A stretch of DNA of 64,000 nucleotides from Bosea sp. 685 (GTDB lineage: Bacteria > Pseudomonadota > Alphaproteobacteria > Rhizobiales > Beijerinckiaceae), in NCBI RefSeq assembly GCF_031884435.1, contig NZ_CP134779.1, positions 496,001 through 560,000 of the forward strand. The letters are read 5' to 3'. Under the pieces are notes generated by a model that saw only the letters and a program-made list of their open reading frames with translations, searched no databases and was not told the DNA's origin. Below, piece by piece: positions 8,455-16,426 of this stretch (the stretch's first letter is position 1; each line of letters starts with the position of its first letter). The translations under genes were made by a program, and so were the position numbers.

Positions 8455-9465
8455 TCAGCGCAGCGCCGCGACCGCCGCCTTCGCCACCGCCGCATGGGCG
8501 GCCTCGCGGCCCTTCTCGTCGGCCTTCGATCCGGCGAGATAGATCGCGATGGCGAAGACGCGGCCATTGGGCAGCGTCACGATGCCGATGTCGTTGGTGG
8601 CGTGGTTGACGCCGTCCATGGTCAGCCCGGCCCCGGTCTTGTGGGCGAGGCGCACCCCTAGCGGCAGGCCGACGCGGATGCGCAGCGGGCCGCTCTTCGT
8701 CTCCGTGATGACCGTATCGAGGAAGGCGGCATGGGCTGGGTCGCGCAGCCAGTTGCCCTTGGCCAACGCCTCGAGGAACAGCGTGCTGGCCTCGGGCGTG
8801 GCGGCGTCGCGCGGGTCCTTGAGGGCGAGAGCGAGCGCGGCGGAGCGCTTCTTCGGAGCGAGCGCCTTCAGCTCGGCCCGGAAAGCCTGCTCATCGACGG
8901 TCCTGTCCCAGCCGAAGCCTTGCAGGCCGAACACCTGCGGCTGGAACTCGCGCTCATAGCGATCGACCGAAATCCCCCCGATGCCGCCATCCCGGAGCAT
9001 CTTCGTCACCACCTGAGGGCCGCCAATGAGGCGCATCAGAGTGTCGGCCGCGGTGTTGTCGCTCTGGCCGGCGGCGAGCGCGATCAGCTCGCGCAGCGGA
9101 TAGGCGTTGCTCTCGCCCTTGAAGGCCTTGGCCAGCGGGCTGTGAAACAGCGAGAAATCCTTGCGGGTGATGGTGATCGGCTGGTCGAGCTTCAGCTTGC
9201 CGGCCTCGACCGCCTGCAGCACCGCAACCGCCAGCGGCAGCTTGAAGACGCTCTGCATCGGGAAGGTCTCGGAGCCGCGATGCGACCAGCTCTTGCGGTC
9301 CTTCAGGTCGAGCAGGGCGACGCCGAGCCGGCCCTGCGACTGGCGCTCGATCGCCGCGATCTCCTGGTCGAGCTTGGTCTTATCCCAATCGGCGAGGGCC
9401 GGTGTCGCGAGCAGATTCGGTGCGGCGGCGAGGATTGCGAGAGCAAGGGTGGCGTAGCGAAGCAT
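8455..9465 (-). CDS. bla: class A serine beta-lactamase
   Basis: The 336-residue precursor has a signal peptide (about 1-25, ending 'TPALA') and all hallmarks of a periplasmic class A beta-lactamase: SxxK as 'SVFK' (Ser72/Lys75), 'SDN' (135-137), a likely omega-loop Glu171 in 'DRYEREF', and 'KTG' (276-278). These enzymes open the beta-lactam ring through a serine acyl-enzyme. The 'EREFQ' stretch rather than ExxLN suggests an A2-like subgroup. AGGAG precedes the ATG. No AmpR-type regulator is adjacent. Substrate range cannot be inferred. Confidence 0.9.
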   Translation of the reverse strand: MLRYATLALAILAAAPNLLATPALADWDKTKLDQEIAAIERQSQGRLGVALLDLKDRKSWSHRGSETFPMQSVFKLPLAVAVLQAVEAGKLKLDQPITITRKDFSLFHSPLAKAFKGESNAYPLRELIALAAGQSDNTAADTLMRLIGGPQVVTKMLRDGGIGGISVDRYEREFQPQVFGLQGFGWDRTVDEQAFRAELKALAPKKRSAALALALKDPRDAATPEASTLFLEALAKGNWLRDPAHAAFLDTVITETKSGPLRIRVGLPLGVRLAHKTGAGLTMDGVNHATNDIGIVTLPNGRVFAIAIYLAGSKADEKGREAAHAAVAKAAVAALR

Positions 9466-9530
9466 GAGGCATCTCCTGTGGCGGCGTCACAGGGGCGTGC
9501 GATTGGGGCGGCGATGGGGCGCGTTTTGGG

Positions 9531-9743
9531 CTAAGCCGCGCCGCCCGGCTCGTCCGTGCAGATCTCCAGCTCGATCGGGCAGTCGCAGTCGAGATCGAGA
9601 TGATCTGGCACGAGCTGCTTCAGGCGTTCGCGCAGGCCCTCCAGCGTCGGGGCTTCCGTGACGATGCCGAGATCGCAGCAGGAGACCGCGTACCAGACGC
9701 CAGCCTCCTCGTCGCGGCGGACCTCGAACTTGACGGGAAGCAT
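9531..9743 (-). CDS. DUF1902 family small protein
   Basis: A small (about 70-residue) acidic protein with the DUF1902/HicB-like pattern: 'VKFEVRRDEEAGVWYAVSCCDLGIVTEA' in order, then 'LEGLRERLKQLVPDHL'. This fold is an RNase H-like domain often seen in HicB antitoxins, but no HicA toxin is adjacent. It starts just downstream of serA on the same strand. A start 17 codons upstream (9794) is possible. Function unknown. Confidence 0.65.
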   Translation of the reverse strand: MLPVKFEVRRDEEAGVWYAVSCCDLGIVTEAPTLEGLRERLKQLVPDHLDLDCDCPIELEICTDEPGGAA

Positions 9744-9798
9744 GGGCGCAGCCTTGCGGGGTGCGACCATGGCGCGCAGATCTGCAAAACGCATCAGC

Positions 9799-11400
9799 TC
9801 AGAACCTGAGCCGCCGGGCCCGTTTGACCATCGGGATCTCGTGGATCTTGTCGAGCAGCGCGTCCGAGATCGGCTCGTCGACGGCAACATAGCAGATCGC
9901 GTCGCCGCCGGGCTTGTCGCGGCCGAGCGAGAAGGTCGCGACATTGACGCCGGCCTCGCCCAGGAGCGAGCCGAACTGGCCGATGAAGCCCGGCTTGTCG
10001 GCGTTGCGGACATAGAGCATGTGCGGGGCGAATTCGGCATCGACCTGGATGTCGCGGATCTCGACGATGCGCGGCTTGCCATCCTGGAAGACCGTGCCCG
10101 AGGCATGGCGCGGCATGTCCTCGGCCTCGACCACGATGCGGATGACGCTTTCGAGATTCCCCGCCACGTCGCGGGTCAATTCCTCGACCACGATGCCCTT
10201 CTCCTTGGCGATCATCGCGGCGTTGACCATGTTGATCTCGGGCAGGAAGGGCCGCAGCACGCCGGTGATGGCGGCAGCCGAGATCGCCTTCAGGTTGAGA
10301 TGGGCGACGGCGCCCTCATATTCGATGCGGATGCCCTTGACCGGCGCCTCGGTGAGCTGGCCCAGGAACGAGCCAAGCTTCTCGGCCAGCGCCACGAAGG
10401 GCTTGATCCGCGGCGCTTCCTCGGCCGAGATCGAGGGGAAGTTGACCGCATTGGTGATCGCGCCCTTGAGCAGATAGTCCGACATCTGCTCGGCGACCTG
10501 CAGCGCGACATTCTCCTGCGCCTCATTGGTCGAGGCGCCCAGATGCGGCGTGCAGACGACGTTCTCCAGGCCGAAGAGCGGGTTGGCCTCGGCGGGCTCG
10601 ACCGAGAACACGTCGAAGGCTGCGCCCGCGACATGGCCGGACTTGATCAATTCGGCCAGCGCCGCCTCGTCGACCAGTCCGCCACGGGCGCAGTTGATGA
10701 TGCGCACGCCCTTCTTGGTCTTGGCGAGGTTCTCCGCCGAGAGAATGTTCTTGGTCATCGCCGTCATCGGCACATGCAGCGTGATGAAATCGGCGCGCTT
10801 GAGCAGGTCCTCCAATTCGACCTTCTCGACGCCGAGCTGAACCGCCCGTTCGGCTGAGAGATAGGGGTCGAAGGCAATGACGCGCATCTTCAGCCCGATG
10901 CCGCGCTCGGCGACGATCGAGCCGATATTGCCGCAGCCGATCAGCCCGAGCGTCTTGGCCGTGATCTCCACGCCCATGAAGCGGTTCTTCTCCCATTTGC
11001 CGGCCTGTGTGGAGGTGTCGGCTGAGGGGATCTGCCTGGCCAGCGCGAACATCATCGCGATGGCGTGCTCGGCGGTGGTGATCGAATTGCCGAAGGGCGT
11101 GTTCATCACGATGATGCCGCGCGCGGTGGCGGCGGGAATCTCGACATTGTCGACGCCGATGCCGGCGCGGCCGATCACTTTCAGCCTCGTCGCGGCCTCG
11201 AGCAATTTGGCGGTGGCCTTGGTCGCCGAGCGGATGGCGAGGCCGTCATACTCGCCGATGATGCTGGCGAGCTTGTCCTTGTCCTTTCCCAGATTGGGAT
11301 CGAACGTCACCTCGATGCCGCGATCCTTGAAGATCTGCACGGCCGCGGGGGAGAGGGCGTCGGAGATGAGGACTTTGGGGGCGGGGTTCTGAGCGGTCAT
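9799..11400 (-). CDS. serA: D-3-phosphoglycerate dehydrogenase
   Basis: A 533-residue long-form (type I) phosphoglycerate dehydrogenase, first step of serine synthesis (3-phosphoglycerate to 3-phosphohydroxypyruvate). Seen in order: the substrate domain, the NAD Rossmann motif 'GLIGCGNIGS', the catalytic region 'ARGGLVDE' and His in 'CTPHLGAST', an intervening ASB domain (about 320-450) and a C-terminal ACT domain ('GFIGQFGSLLGEAGVNVAT') that usually senses serine. It lies about 200 bases downstream of serC on the same strand, separated by a palindromic repeat. Confidence 0.96.
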   Translation of the reverse strand: MTAQNPAPKVLISDALSPAAVQIFKDRGIEVTFDPNLGKDKDKLASIIGEYDGLAIRSATKATAKLLEAATRLKVIGRAGIGVDNVEIPAATARGIIVMNTPFGNSITTAEHAIAMMFALARQIPSADTSTQAGKWEKNRFMGVEITAKTLGLIGCGNIGSIVAERGIGLKMRVIAFDPYLSAERAVQLGVEKVELEDLLKRADFITLHVPMTAMTKNILSAENLAKTKKGVRIINCARGGLVDEAALAELIKSGHVAGAAFDVFSVEPAEANPLFGLENVVCTPHLGASTNEAQENVALQVAEQMSDYLLKGAITNAVNFPSISAEEAPRIKPFVALAEKLGSFLGQLTEAPVKGIRIEYEGAVAHLNLKAISAAAITGVLRPFLPEINMVNAAMIAKEKGIVVEELTRDVAGNLESVIRIVVEAEDMPRHASGTVFQDGKPRIVEIRDIQVDAEFAPHMLYVRNADKPGFIGQFGSLLGEAGVNVATFSLGRDKPGGDAICYVAVDEPISDALLDKIHEIPMVKRARRLRF

Positions 11401-11455
11401 CGGGGATGGCTCCGGCGGCGCAGCGGCGCACGCGAAAAGAGGGTGCCTCGTCTGT

Positions 11456-11590
11456 CATTCCGGGGCGGCGCGTCAGCGCCGAACCCGGAACCCATGACGG
11501 GGTGCGGCGGTATGGATGCAGCGGCGGGGAAGGCTCGCCCGGTCGTGGGTTCCGGGTTCGCGGGCTTGCGCCCGCGCCCCGGAATGACAG
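11456..11590. repeat. dispersed palindromic repeat between serC and serA
   Basis: Two facing half-elements: 'cattccggggcggcgcg' at the left and 'cccgcgccccggaatgaca' at the right, enclosing 'aacccggaacccatgac'. It is the same family as the elements near positions 61 and 28.49 kb and can fold into a long stem. It lies between cotranscribed serine genes, so it could affect readthrough or mRNA stability. Confidence 0.6.
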
Positions 11591-11599
11591 GGCAGCGCC

Positions 11600-12778
11600 T
11601 TACGCCGCCTTCTTGCTCAGCCCCGCCTTGGCCTCGGCGAAGGCATAGGTAATCCAGGGCAGCAGCGCCTTGAGATCACGCGATTGCACGGTGGCGCCGC
11701 ACCAGATGCGCAAGCCCGGAGGGGCGTCGCGGTAATGGCCGAGATCGAAGCCGGCGCCCGCCTTCTCGATGATCGAAACGACCTGCTTGGCAAACGCCGC
11801 CTGCGCGTCGGCCGGCAGCGCCGTCACCGCCGGATCGGTGAACTTCAGGCACACGCTCGTATTGGAACGCGTCTTCGGCTTCACCGCCAGGAAATCGATC
11901 CAGTCATTTTCGCGCACGAACTTTTGCAGCACACGGAAATTGCCGTCGGCGCGCTTCACCAGCCCGTCCAACCCGCCAACCTTCTTCGCCCAGTGCAGCG
12001 CATCGAGATAATCCTCGACCGCGAGCATGGAGGGCGTGTTGATCGTCTCGCCCTGGAAGATGCCCTCGGAGAGCTTGCCGCCCGAGACCATGCGGAAGAT
12101 CTTCGGCAGTGGCCAGCTGGGCTTGTAGGTCAAGAGCCGCTCGACCGCGCGGGGCGAGAGGATAATCATGCCATGGGCCGCCTCGCCGCCGAGCACCTTC
12201 TGCCAGGAGAAGGTGGTGACATCGAGTTTTTGCCAATCGAGGCGCTGGGCGAAGGCCGCCGAGGTCGCGTCGCAGATCGTCAGCCCCTCGCGGTCATCGG
12301 CGATCCAGCTGGCATCGGGCACGCGCACACCAGACGTCGTGCCGTTCCAGGTGAAGACGACGTCGCGGGTTTTCGTGTCGACCTTTTTCAGGTTCGGCAA
12401 TTCGCCATAGGGCGCGGTGATGGTGCGCACATCGGCGAGCCGGAGCTGCTTGGCGACATCGGTCACCCAGCCCTCGCCAAAACTTTCCCAGGCGACCATG
12501 TCGACGCCGCGGGCGCCGAGCAGCGACCACATCGCCATCTCGACGGCGCCGGTGTCGGAAGCTGGCACGATGCCGATGCGGTAATCCGCCGGCACCTGCA
12601 GCACCTCGCGGGTCAGGTCGATGGCAAGCTTGAGCTTGTCCTTGCCGACCTTGGCGCGGTGCGAGCGGCCGAGCGCTGCGTCAGAGAGGTTCTTGAGAGC
12701 CCAGCCGGGGCGCTTGGCGCAGGGGCCGGACGAGAAATGCGGCACGCGCGGACGCGTGGCCGGAACGGTATTCGCCAT
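11600..12778 (-). CDS. serC: phosphoserine aminotransferase
   Basis: The roughly 392-residue PLP enzyme converts 3-phosphohydroxypyruvate and glutamate to phosphoserine, the second step of serine synthesis. Motifs include '[13 protein letters not shown]' at the N-terminus, the PLP lysine in '[13 protein letters not shown]' and '[13 protein letters not shown]'. It resembles the alphaproteobacterial class V subgroup of SerC. The start is ATG at 12778, supported by GGAG six bases upstream; in-frame codons at 12790 and 12811 are less likely. It leads the serC-serA operon. Confidence 0.95.
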   Translation of the reverse strand: MANTVPATRPRVPHFSSGPCAKRPGWALKNLSDAALGRSHRAKVGKDKLKLAIDLTREVLQVPADYRIGIVPASDTGAVEMAMWSLLGARGVDMVAWESFGEGWVTDVAKQLRLADVRTITAPYGELPNLKKVDTKTRDVVFTWNGTTSGVRVPDASWIADDREGLTICDATSAAFAQRLDWQKLDVTTFSWQKVLGGEAAHGMIILSPRAVERLLTYKPSWPLPKIFRMVSGGKLSEGIFQGETINTPSMLAVEDYLDALHWAKKVGGLDGLVKRADGNFRVLQKFVRENDWIDFLAVKPKTRSNTSVCLKFTDPAVTALPADAQAAFAKQVVSIIEKAGAGFDLGHYRDAPPGLRIWCGATVQSRDLKALLPWITYAFAEAKAGLSKKAA

Positions 12779-12788
12779 CGATGTCTCC

Positions 12789-12829
12789 ATCCTTACAGAT
12801 GGGCGCGCCACGGTGGGGTGGCGTGTCCC
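12789..12829 (-). promoter_or_regulatory. candidate serC leader RNA motif
   Basis: On the minus strand, just before serC, GGG-ACAC-GCCAC pairs with GUGGC-GCG-CCC (12829-12801). A second small stem AUC...GAU follows (12800-12789) and holds AAGGAU. This position and design match the serC motif described upstream of serC in Hyphomicrobiales; the match is from memory and was not run against a covariance model. It may regulate translation initiation. Confidence 0.6.
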
Positions 12830-12836
12830 GTCGATG

Positions 12837-12866
12837 GGGGTAAGGCGGGAGGGTGGGGGGAGTCAA
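12837..12866 (-). promoter_or_regulatory. possible serC promoter
   Basis: TTGACT (12866-12861) is followed after 17 bases by a weak TTACCC. Transcription from here would begin just before the leader stem. The -35 is convincing, the -10 is poor. Confidence 0.4.
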
Positions 12867-12949
12867 GGGTGGGGCCACCCGATCTGGGAACTGGCGCCAA
12901 AGGCTCGCGCTGCCGGACGGCCTCGCGAGGCCAGCGGCCAGAGCGCGCC

Positions 12950-13195
12950 TCAATCCCCCGTGATCGTCATCTCCGCGTCGATCGCCTTCATCTTCGGGTT
13001 GGCGGCGCAGAAGGCCCTGATCCTGGCTTCGACATCATGGCTGGCCTGATGGGCCTTCGGCTGGCGATGGCCTGCTGCGCTGTTCTTGAGATAGGCGGCG
13101 CAATCCATCTCCGGATCGGTGATGGCGGCGCGGGCCGGGGCGGCGAGGAGGAGCCAGGCGAAGGCCGCGATGAGTGCGCGGAAGGCGAGGGGCAT
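12950..13195 (-). CDS. small periplasmic protein, possibly HdeA-like
   Basis: An 81-residue precursor with a signal peptide (MPLAFRALIAAFAWLLLAAP, cleavage near 'ARA'). The mature part has two cysteines, in 'MDCAAYLK' and 'AFCAANPKMKAIDAEM', spaced as in small acid-stress chaperones of the HdeA type, which use a single disulfide. Similarity is only at pattern level, so the family call is tentative. AGGA lies eight bases before the ATG. Confidence 0.5.
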   Translation of the reverse strand: MPLAFRALIAAFAWLLLAAPARAAITDPEMDCAAYLKNSAAGHRQPKAHQASHDVEARIRAFCAANPKMKAIDAEMTITGD

Positions 13196-13552
13196 GATGG
13201 CGGTCCTGAAACGAGCGGGCCGCGCGCTGCGGCCGCGCCGCTCGTGCACTGCCCCGCTGCCGCGCGCAACGGCGTTTCCGGGTGCCCCGGATTGCAGGGA
13301 GGGCATTGCTCGGGGGAGGGCACGTCATGCTCGGGCTTGACCCGAGCATCTCTGAAACCAGTGCCTTCTGGTCATGAGATTCTCGGGTCTGCGCGGAGCC
13401 TGTCCTTGGGCCGGCCAAAGGCCGGACCCGAGGGCTCCGCCCGAGAATGACGGAGAGGACGGCTCACCCAAGCCCACCGCCCAGGCCCAAAATTGACATG
13501 ATCGCGGCAAAAATTGCTATTGGGAGGGGGCGCTGGGAACACGGCGATCAAG
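13196..13552. other. intergenic region with dispersed repeat
   Basis: No gene is supported here. The right half (13326-13452) is a palindromic repeat with 'cgggcttgacccga' and 'gggccggccaaaggccgg' stems ending in 'gagaatgacgg'; near-identical elements occur at 26.6 and 28.5 kb. Confidence 0.5.
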
Positions 13553-13735
13553 ATGACCAGAGATGACAATCCGGGCGGCTTTGACGACGCGCCGCCTCCA
13601 CAGCAGGAGCCGGGCGACGACCCCATGGTCGCGGAGGCGATGGAGCTGGTGAAGCTGTTTCGGGCGCTGCCGCCGATCAAGCGCAAGCTCGTCACGGATT
13701 TCGCCCGGGCGCTGGCCGAAGAGGCGGCGCGATAG
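13553..13735 (+). CDS. small hypothetical protein
   Basis: About 60 residues, acidic and proline-rich in the first half ('DDAPPPQQEPGDD'), with a predicted helix 'VAEAMELVKLFRALPPIKRKL' shortened at its end. No signal peptide and no known family. ATG at 13553 is preferred over the TTG at 13514. It precedes the PAS protein by about 100 bases. Confidence 0.45.
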   Translation: MTRDDNPGGFDDAPPPQQEPGDDPMVAEAMELVKLFRALPPIKRKLVTDFARALAEEAAR

Positions 13736-13842
13736 CGGGATGTGGAGAACCAGCTTAGAATTGTTGCAAGATTGGCCCGGAGCGGCGCAGTCTTTCGCGG
13801 TGCAGCAGGGCGCCGGTCCGGCTTCACCGCGACGAGGTCGAT

Positions 13843-14385
13843 ATGGCGGCACCCGCAAAGCGTGATCCAGCTCTGATCGGTCCCAGGCGCGTGCTCGGCT
13901 CGTGGCTGTGGAAGATCGAGGAGGGCACGCTACGGGCCAGCCCCGCCATTGCCAGGGCTTTCCGGGTTGATCCCGAGCGCGCCAAGATCGGGCTGCCGCT
14001 CGACGATTATATCCACGCCGTCCATCCCGATGATCGCGAGGCTTTCGATATTGAGGTCTCGAAGGCGGTCGCTGTTTCCGGTGAGTTCTGGGCCGAGTAT
14101 CGCGTCGTGGCGCATGATGGCTCGGTGCGCTGGCTCTGGGATCGCGGCCAATGCGTCGTCTCGAAAGCCGGGCGGCCGATCGAATATATGGGGGTGGTGA
14201 TCGACATCACCTTCGGCGCGCACCACGATCTGGACGATGCCGCCGACCATCTGATGGCGGCGCGCGAGATCGCGGCCGCTGCAGGGCAGAACGATCTGCG
14301 CTTCATGATCGACATGGCCCTGCTCGAGGTCGGCCGCGTGTCTCCGTCCGAGCAGGTGCGGCTGTCTCCGGGCAGCGAGCGCTAG
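13843..14385 (+). CDS. PAS domain protein
   Basis: A 180-residue cytoplasmic protein made almost wholly of one PAS_3-type fold: 'GSWLWKIEEGTLRASPAIARAF', then 'IHAVHPDDREAF', 'EYRVVAHDGSVRWLWDRG' and 'PIEYMGVVIDIT'. No histidine kinase, GGDEF or HTH output domain follows; the C-terminus is a short helix ('AADHLMAAREIAAAAG'). It may sense a ligand and act through a partner. GAGG lies close before the ATG. Confidence 0.8.
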   Translation: MAAPAKRDPALIGPRRVLGSWLWKIEEGTLRASPAIARAFRVDPERAKIGLPLDDYIHAVHPDDREAFDIEVSKAVAVSGEFWAEYRVVAHDGSVRWLWDRGQCVVSKAGRPIEYMGVVIDITFGAHHDLDDAADHLMAAREIAAAAGQNDLRFMIDMALLEVGRVSPSEQVRLSPGSER

Positions 14386-14396
14386 AGTAATTTCCG

Positions 14397-14482
14397 ATCC
14401 AGTTGGATCGTTCAATTGCTCTAGGTCTTTGTTTTAACGCGTTTTCTTCACGCGAACCGGTAGCCACTTCGCTCGAAAACGC
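14397..14482. repeat. dispersed repeat, CTTCACGCGAACCGG family
   Basis: Contains 'gttttcttcacgcgaaccgg', then 'ccacttcgctcgaaaacgc', preceded by 'tctttgttttaacgc'. A second copy lies at about 30.5-30.6 kb inside a broken acetyltransferase gene. It is non-coding and partly palindromic (gcgttttc / gaaaacgc). Confidence 0.65.
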
Positions 14483-14628
14483 GCGAGAGCATCGGCCCGA
14501 AAGGTGGAATGCGGTTTTCGGAAGAAGCCGATGCTGTAAGCGGAAGCGGGCTGGCTTTGCGCAAAACGGCCCTTGCGCTGGCCTAGCCGTCATGATGGGA
14601 CAGGCTGACACATGCACCGGAGCCCGTC

Positions 14629-14889
14629 ATGGCCAAGAAAACCCCCGAACAGCTAACCAAGGAGTTCGAGGGCCGCAAGGCGAAGGGGCTCGCCAAGGGC
14701 GCGGCGGCGTTCTGGCCCAACATCATCGCCAATGCGGTGCTGAAGCTCACCGTCGCCGGCAGCGAGATCAATGCGGCCGTGCTGATCGAGATGATCGAGC
14801 GCGAGGCGCAGACGCAGGAATTGGTGATCAAGGCCGGCGCGACGGAGGCCGTGGCGCGGTTGAAGCAGGCGGTGGCGAAGGGGACGTAA
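14629..14889 (+). CDS. conserved-looking small hypothetical protein
   Basis: An 86-residue, lysine- and alanine-rich, probably helical protein (MAKKTPEQLTKEFEGRKAKG, then 'FWPNIIANAVLKLTVAGSEI'). No signal peptide or known domain. GGAG sits six bases before the ATG. Isolated between two repeat regions. Confidence 0.5.
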   Translation: MAKKTPEQLTKEFEGRKAKGLAKGAAAFWPNIIANAVLKLTVAGSEINAAVLIEMIEREAQTQELVIKAGATEAVARLKQAVAKGT

Positions 14890-14899
14890 GGGCGTTTTC

Positions 14900-15112
14900 C
14901 TTTCTCCCCTTGAGTTTTCCTTCTCCCCTCGGGGGAGAAGGTGGCAGCGCGTAGCGCTGACGGATGAGGGAAGGACGGATGAGGCAAGACTTCCCTCATC
15001 CGTCTGCTTCGCAGACACCTTCTCCCGCCCATCTCGGGCTTGCCCGCGATGGGCGACCCAAAGTGTCAAGTCGGCAACAGCCGACTTTGATGGGGGAGAA
15101 GGGAAAAGAAGC
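14900..15112. repeat. long inverted dispersed repeat (TTCTCCCC...GGGGAGAAG)
   Basis: Bases 14906-14945 carry 'ccttctcccctcgggggaga' and the far end (about 15095-15110) carries 'gggggagaaggg'. Between them are 'ggatgagggaa' and its complement 'ttccctcatcc', so the whole can fold into a large cruciform. This is a typical intergenic palindromic repeat. No gene is seen. Confidence 0.5.
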
Positions 15113-15131
15113 CGTCGTGCCCTTTAGGCGC

Positions 15132-15626
15132 TCAGGCGCCCTTCAGCTTGGTGTTGCACTGGCTGTAATAGCCGCCGCCCTTCTCGATCCATTTCAGGCC
15201 GCCATTGCCGGTGCCGCCGCCGGCCTTGTTGGCGTTGTACTGGTCGTCGCAGGTCTTGAAGCGCTGCTTGCCGGCCGAGAGGGTCGAATATTTGGGATCG
15301 ACCTTGGCGGGGAAAACGGCGTTGCCGACGGCGGCCGGCGCGGCAGCCACGGGCTTGGGAGCCGCTGCGGGAGCTGCGGCCACAGGCTTCGCCGGAGCGG
15401 CTGGGGCCGGCGCGGTGGCTGCAGCCGGGGCGGCCGTGTCGGAGCACTGGGCCTTGCGGAAATCGTTCCAGGATTGACCGCCCAGCGTATTGCCGGTCTT
15501 GGCGGCGTTATATTTGGTGCTGCATTCCTTCATCGTCAGTGCCTGGGCCGGAGCCGAGGCTTGCAGGATGAAACCGCCGACGAGTGCGAAGACGCCGGCG
15601 GCGAGCGCGGTGCTGGTCTTTGTCAT
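15132..15626 (-). CDS. secreted protein with two Cys-flanked repeats and an Ala/Pro linker
   Basis: About 164 residues. A signal peptide (MTKTSTALAAGVFALVGGFI, ending 'APAQA') is followed by a repeat unit 'MKECSTKYNAAKTGNTLGGQ' ending 'FRKAQC', an Ala/Pro-rich linker (about 65-100, repeated 'KPVAAAPAA') and a second unit with 'FKTCDDQYNANKAGG' ending 'YYSQCNTKLKGA'. Each unit likely closes a disulfide. Such proteins are common in Hyphomicrobiales, with unknown role. The ATG at 15626 has better SD spacing than the one at 15632. Confidence 0.65.
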   Translation of the reverse strand: MTKTSTALAAGVFALVGGFILQASAPAQALTMKECSTKYNAAKTGNTLGGQSWNDFRKAQCSDTAAPAAATAPAPAAPAKPVAAAPAAAPKPVAAAPAAVGNAVFPAKVDPKYSTLSAGKQRFKTCDDQYNANKAGGGTGNGGLKWIEKGGGYYSQCNTKLKGA

Positions 15627-15778
15627 GATCATCGTTCCCTGACGGGCATGGCCCGTTGGTGGAGCTTCGGCCGGACGGCTCATTCCGGGCGGTCGTGCTG
15701 CAAGGAAGAAGGCTAACGCCTTTAAAATGAACGGTCCATGACAGAAATCCGGGCTTGTGGCCGAGCCAAGCCGGTCCT

Positions 15779-16234
15779 TTAGCCGGGTTCGCCCGCGATC
15801 ACGCCCTTGCGAAACAGGAAGCAGCCATAGGGGCGGGGATCGCCGACCTGGACGACGGCGAAGGCGGCCTTCGCCGCCTCATAGAAGGCGAAGCGCTCGA
15901 TGCCGACGAGCGGGAGCGGAGCACCGGTCGCGCGGTCGAGTTCATGCTGCACCTGCGCCTGCACGGCGGGCACCGCCTGCGCATCGCCGACCACCAGCAT
16001 GCGCCGCACTGGGGCGGGCTCGAAATCGTCGATCGGCAGCACGGAGAGGATGGCGCGGGCGGCGCGGGCCATGGTCAGCCCGGGCAGGCGAATAAGCCGG
16101 CCGCTGGTGGTGGCGCGCGCGATGGTTTCGGCCGGGTGGTTGGCGTCGACCAGCGCGAGATCGTCGCCATGGCCCATGGCGGCGAGCAGCCAGAGCAGAT
16201 CGGCGGAGAGGACGGGATCGAGGCCCTTCAGCAT
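15779..16234 (-). CDS. fucU: RbsD/FucU family sugar mutarotase (L-fucose mutarotase)
   Basis: A 151-residue RbsD/FucU protein with the family motif 'GHGDDLALVDANHPA' (catalytic His22 and Asp30) and the C-terminal 'PYGCFLFRKGV' that carries the conserved Tyr. These cytoplasmic enzymes interconvert sugar anomers, giving the right form for the dehydrogenase. Neighbouring fuconolactonase- and aldose-dehydrogenase-type genes on the same strand point to L-fucose. AAAGG lies six bases before the ATG. Confidence 0.88.
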   Translation of the reverse strand: MLKGLDPVLSADLLWLLAAMGHGDDLALVDANHPAETIARATTSGRLIRLPGLTMARAARAILSVLPIDDFEPAPVRRMLVVGDAQAVPAVQAQVQHELDRATGAPLPLVGIERFAFYEAAKAAFAVVQVGDPRPYGCFLFRKGVIAGEPG

Positions 16235-16264
16235 GCGAGACCTTTCTGAATCCGTTTGGAAACA

Positions 16265-16389
16265 CAGCCCTCATCCTGAGGAGCCATTCCGAGCGGAATG
16301 GCGTCTCGAAGGATGCTCCAGCGGATACCGGAGCCTCCTGGAGCATCCTTCGAGACGCCGCTACGCGGCTCCTCAGGATGAGGGCTCAG
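16265..16389. repeat. long hairpin repeat, copy A
   Basis: Starts 'cagccctcatcctgaggag' and ends with the near-exact complement 'ctcctcaggatgagggctc'. Inner arms 'gcgtctcgaaggatgctcca' and 'ggagcatccttcgagacgc' also pair. A second copy (24505-24644) sits inside the TRAP operon. This one lies between fucU and the amidohydrolase gene. Confidence 0.85.
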
Positions 16390-16426
16390 AAAAAGGCGCG
16401 AACAGATCGTCAGCATGGCAGCACCG

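Noticed and set aside
14900..15112. Possible CRISPR or tandem repeat array
   Set aside because: There are only inverted arms, not regularly spaced direct repeats with spacers. It is an intergenic palindromic element.
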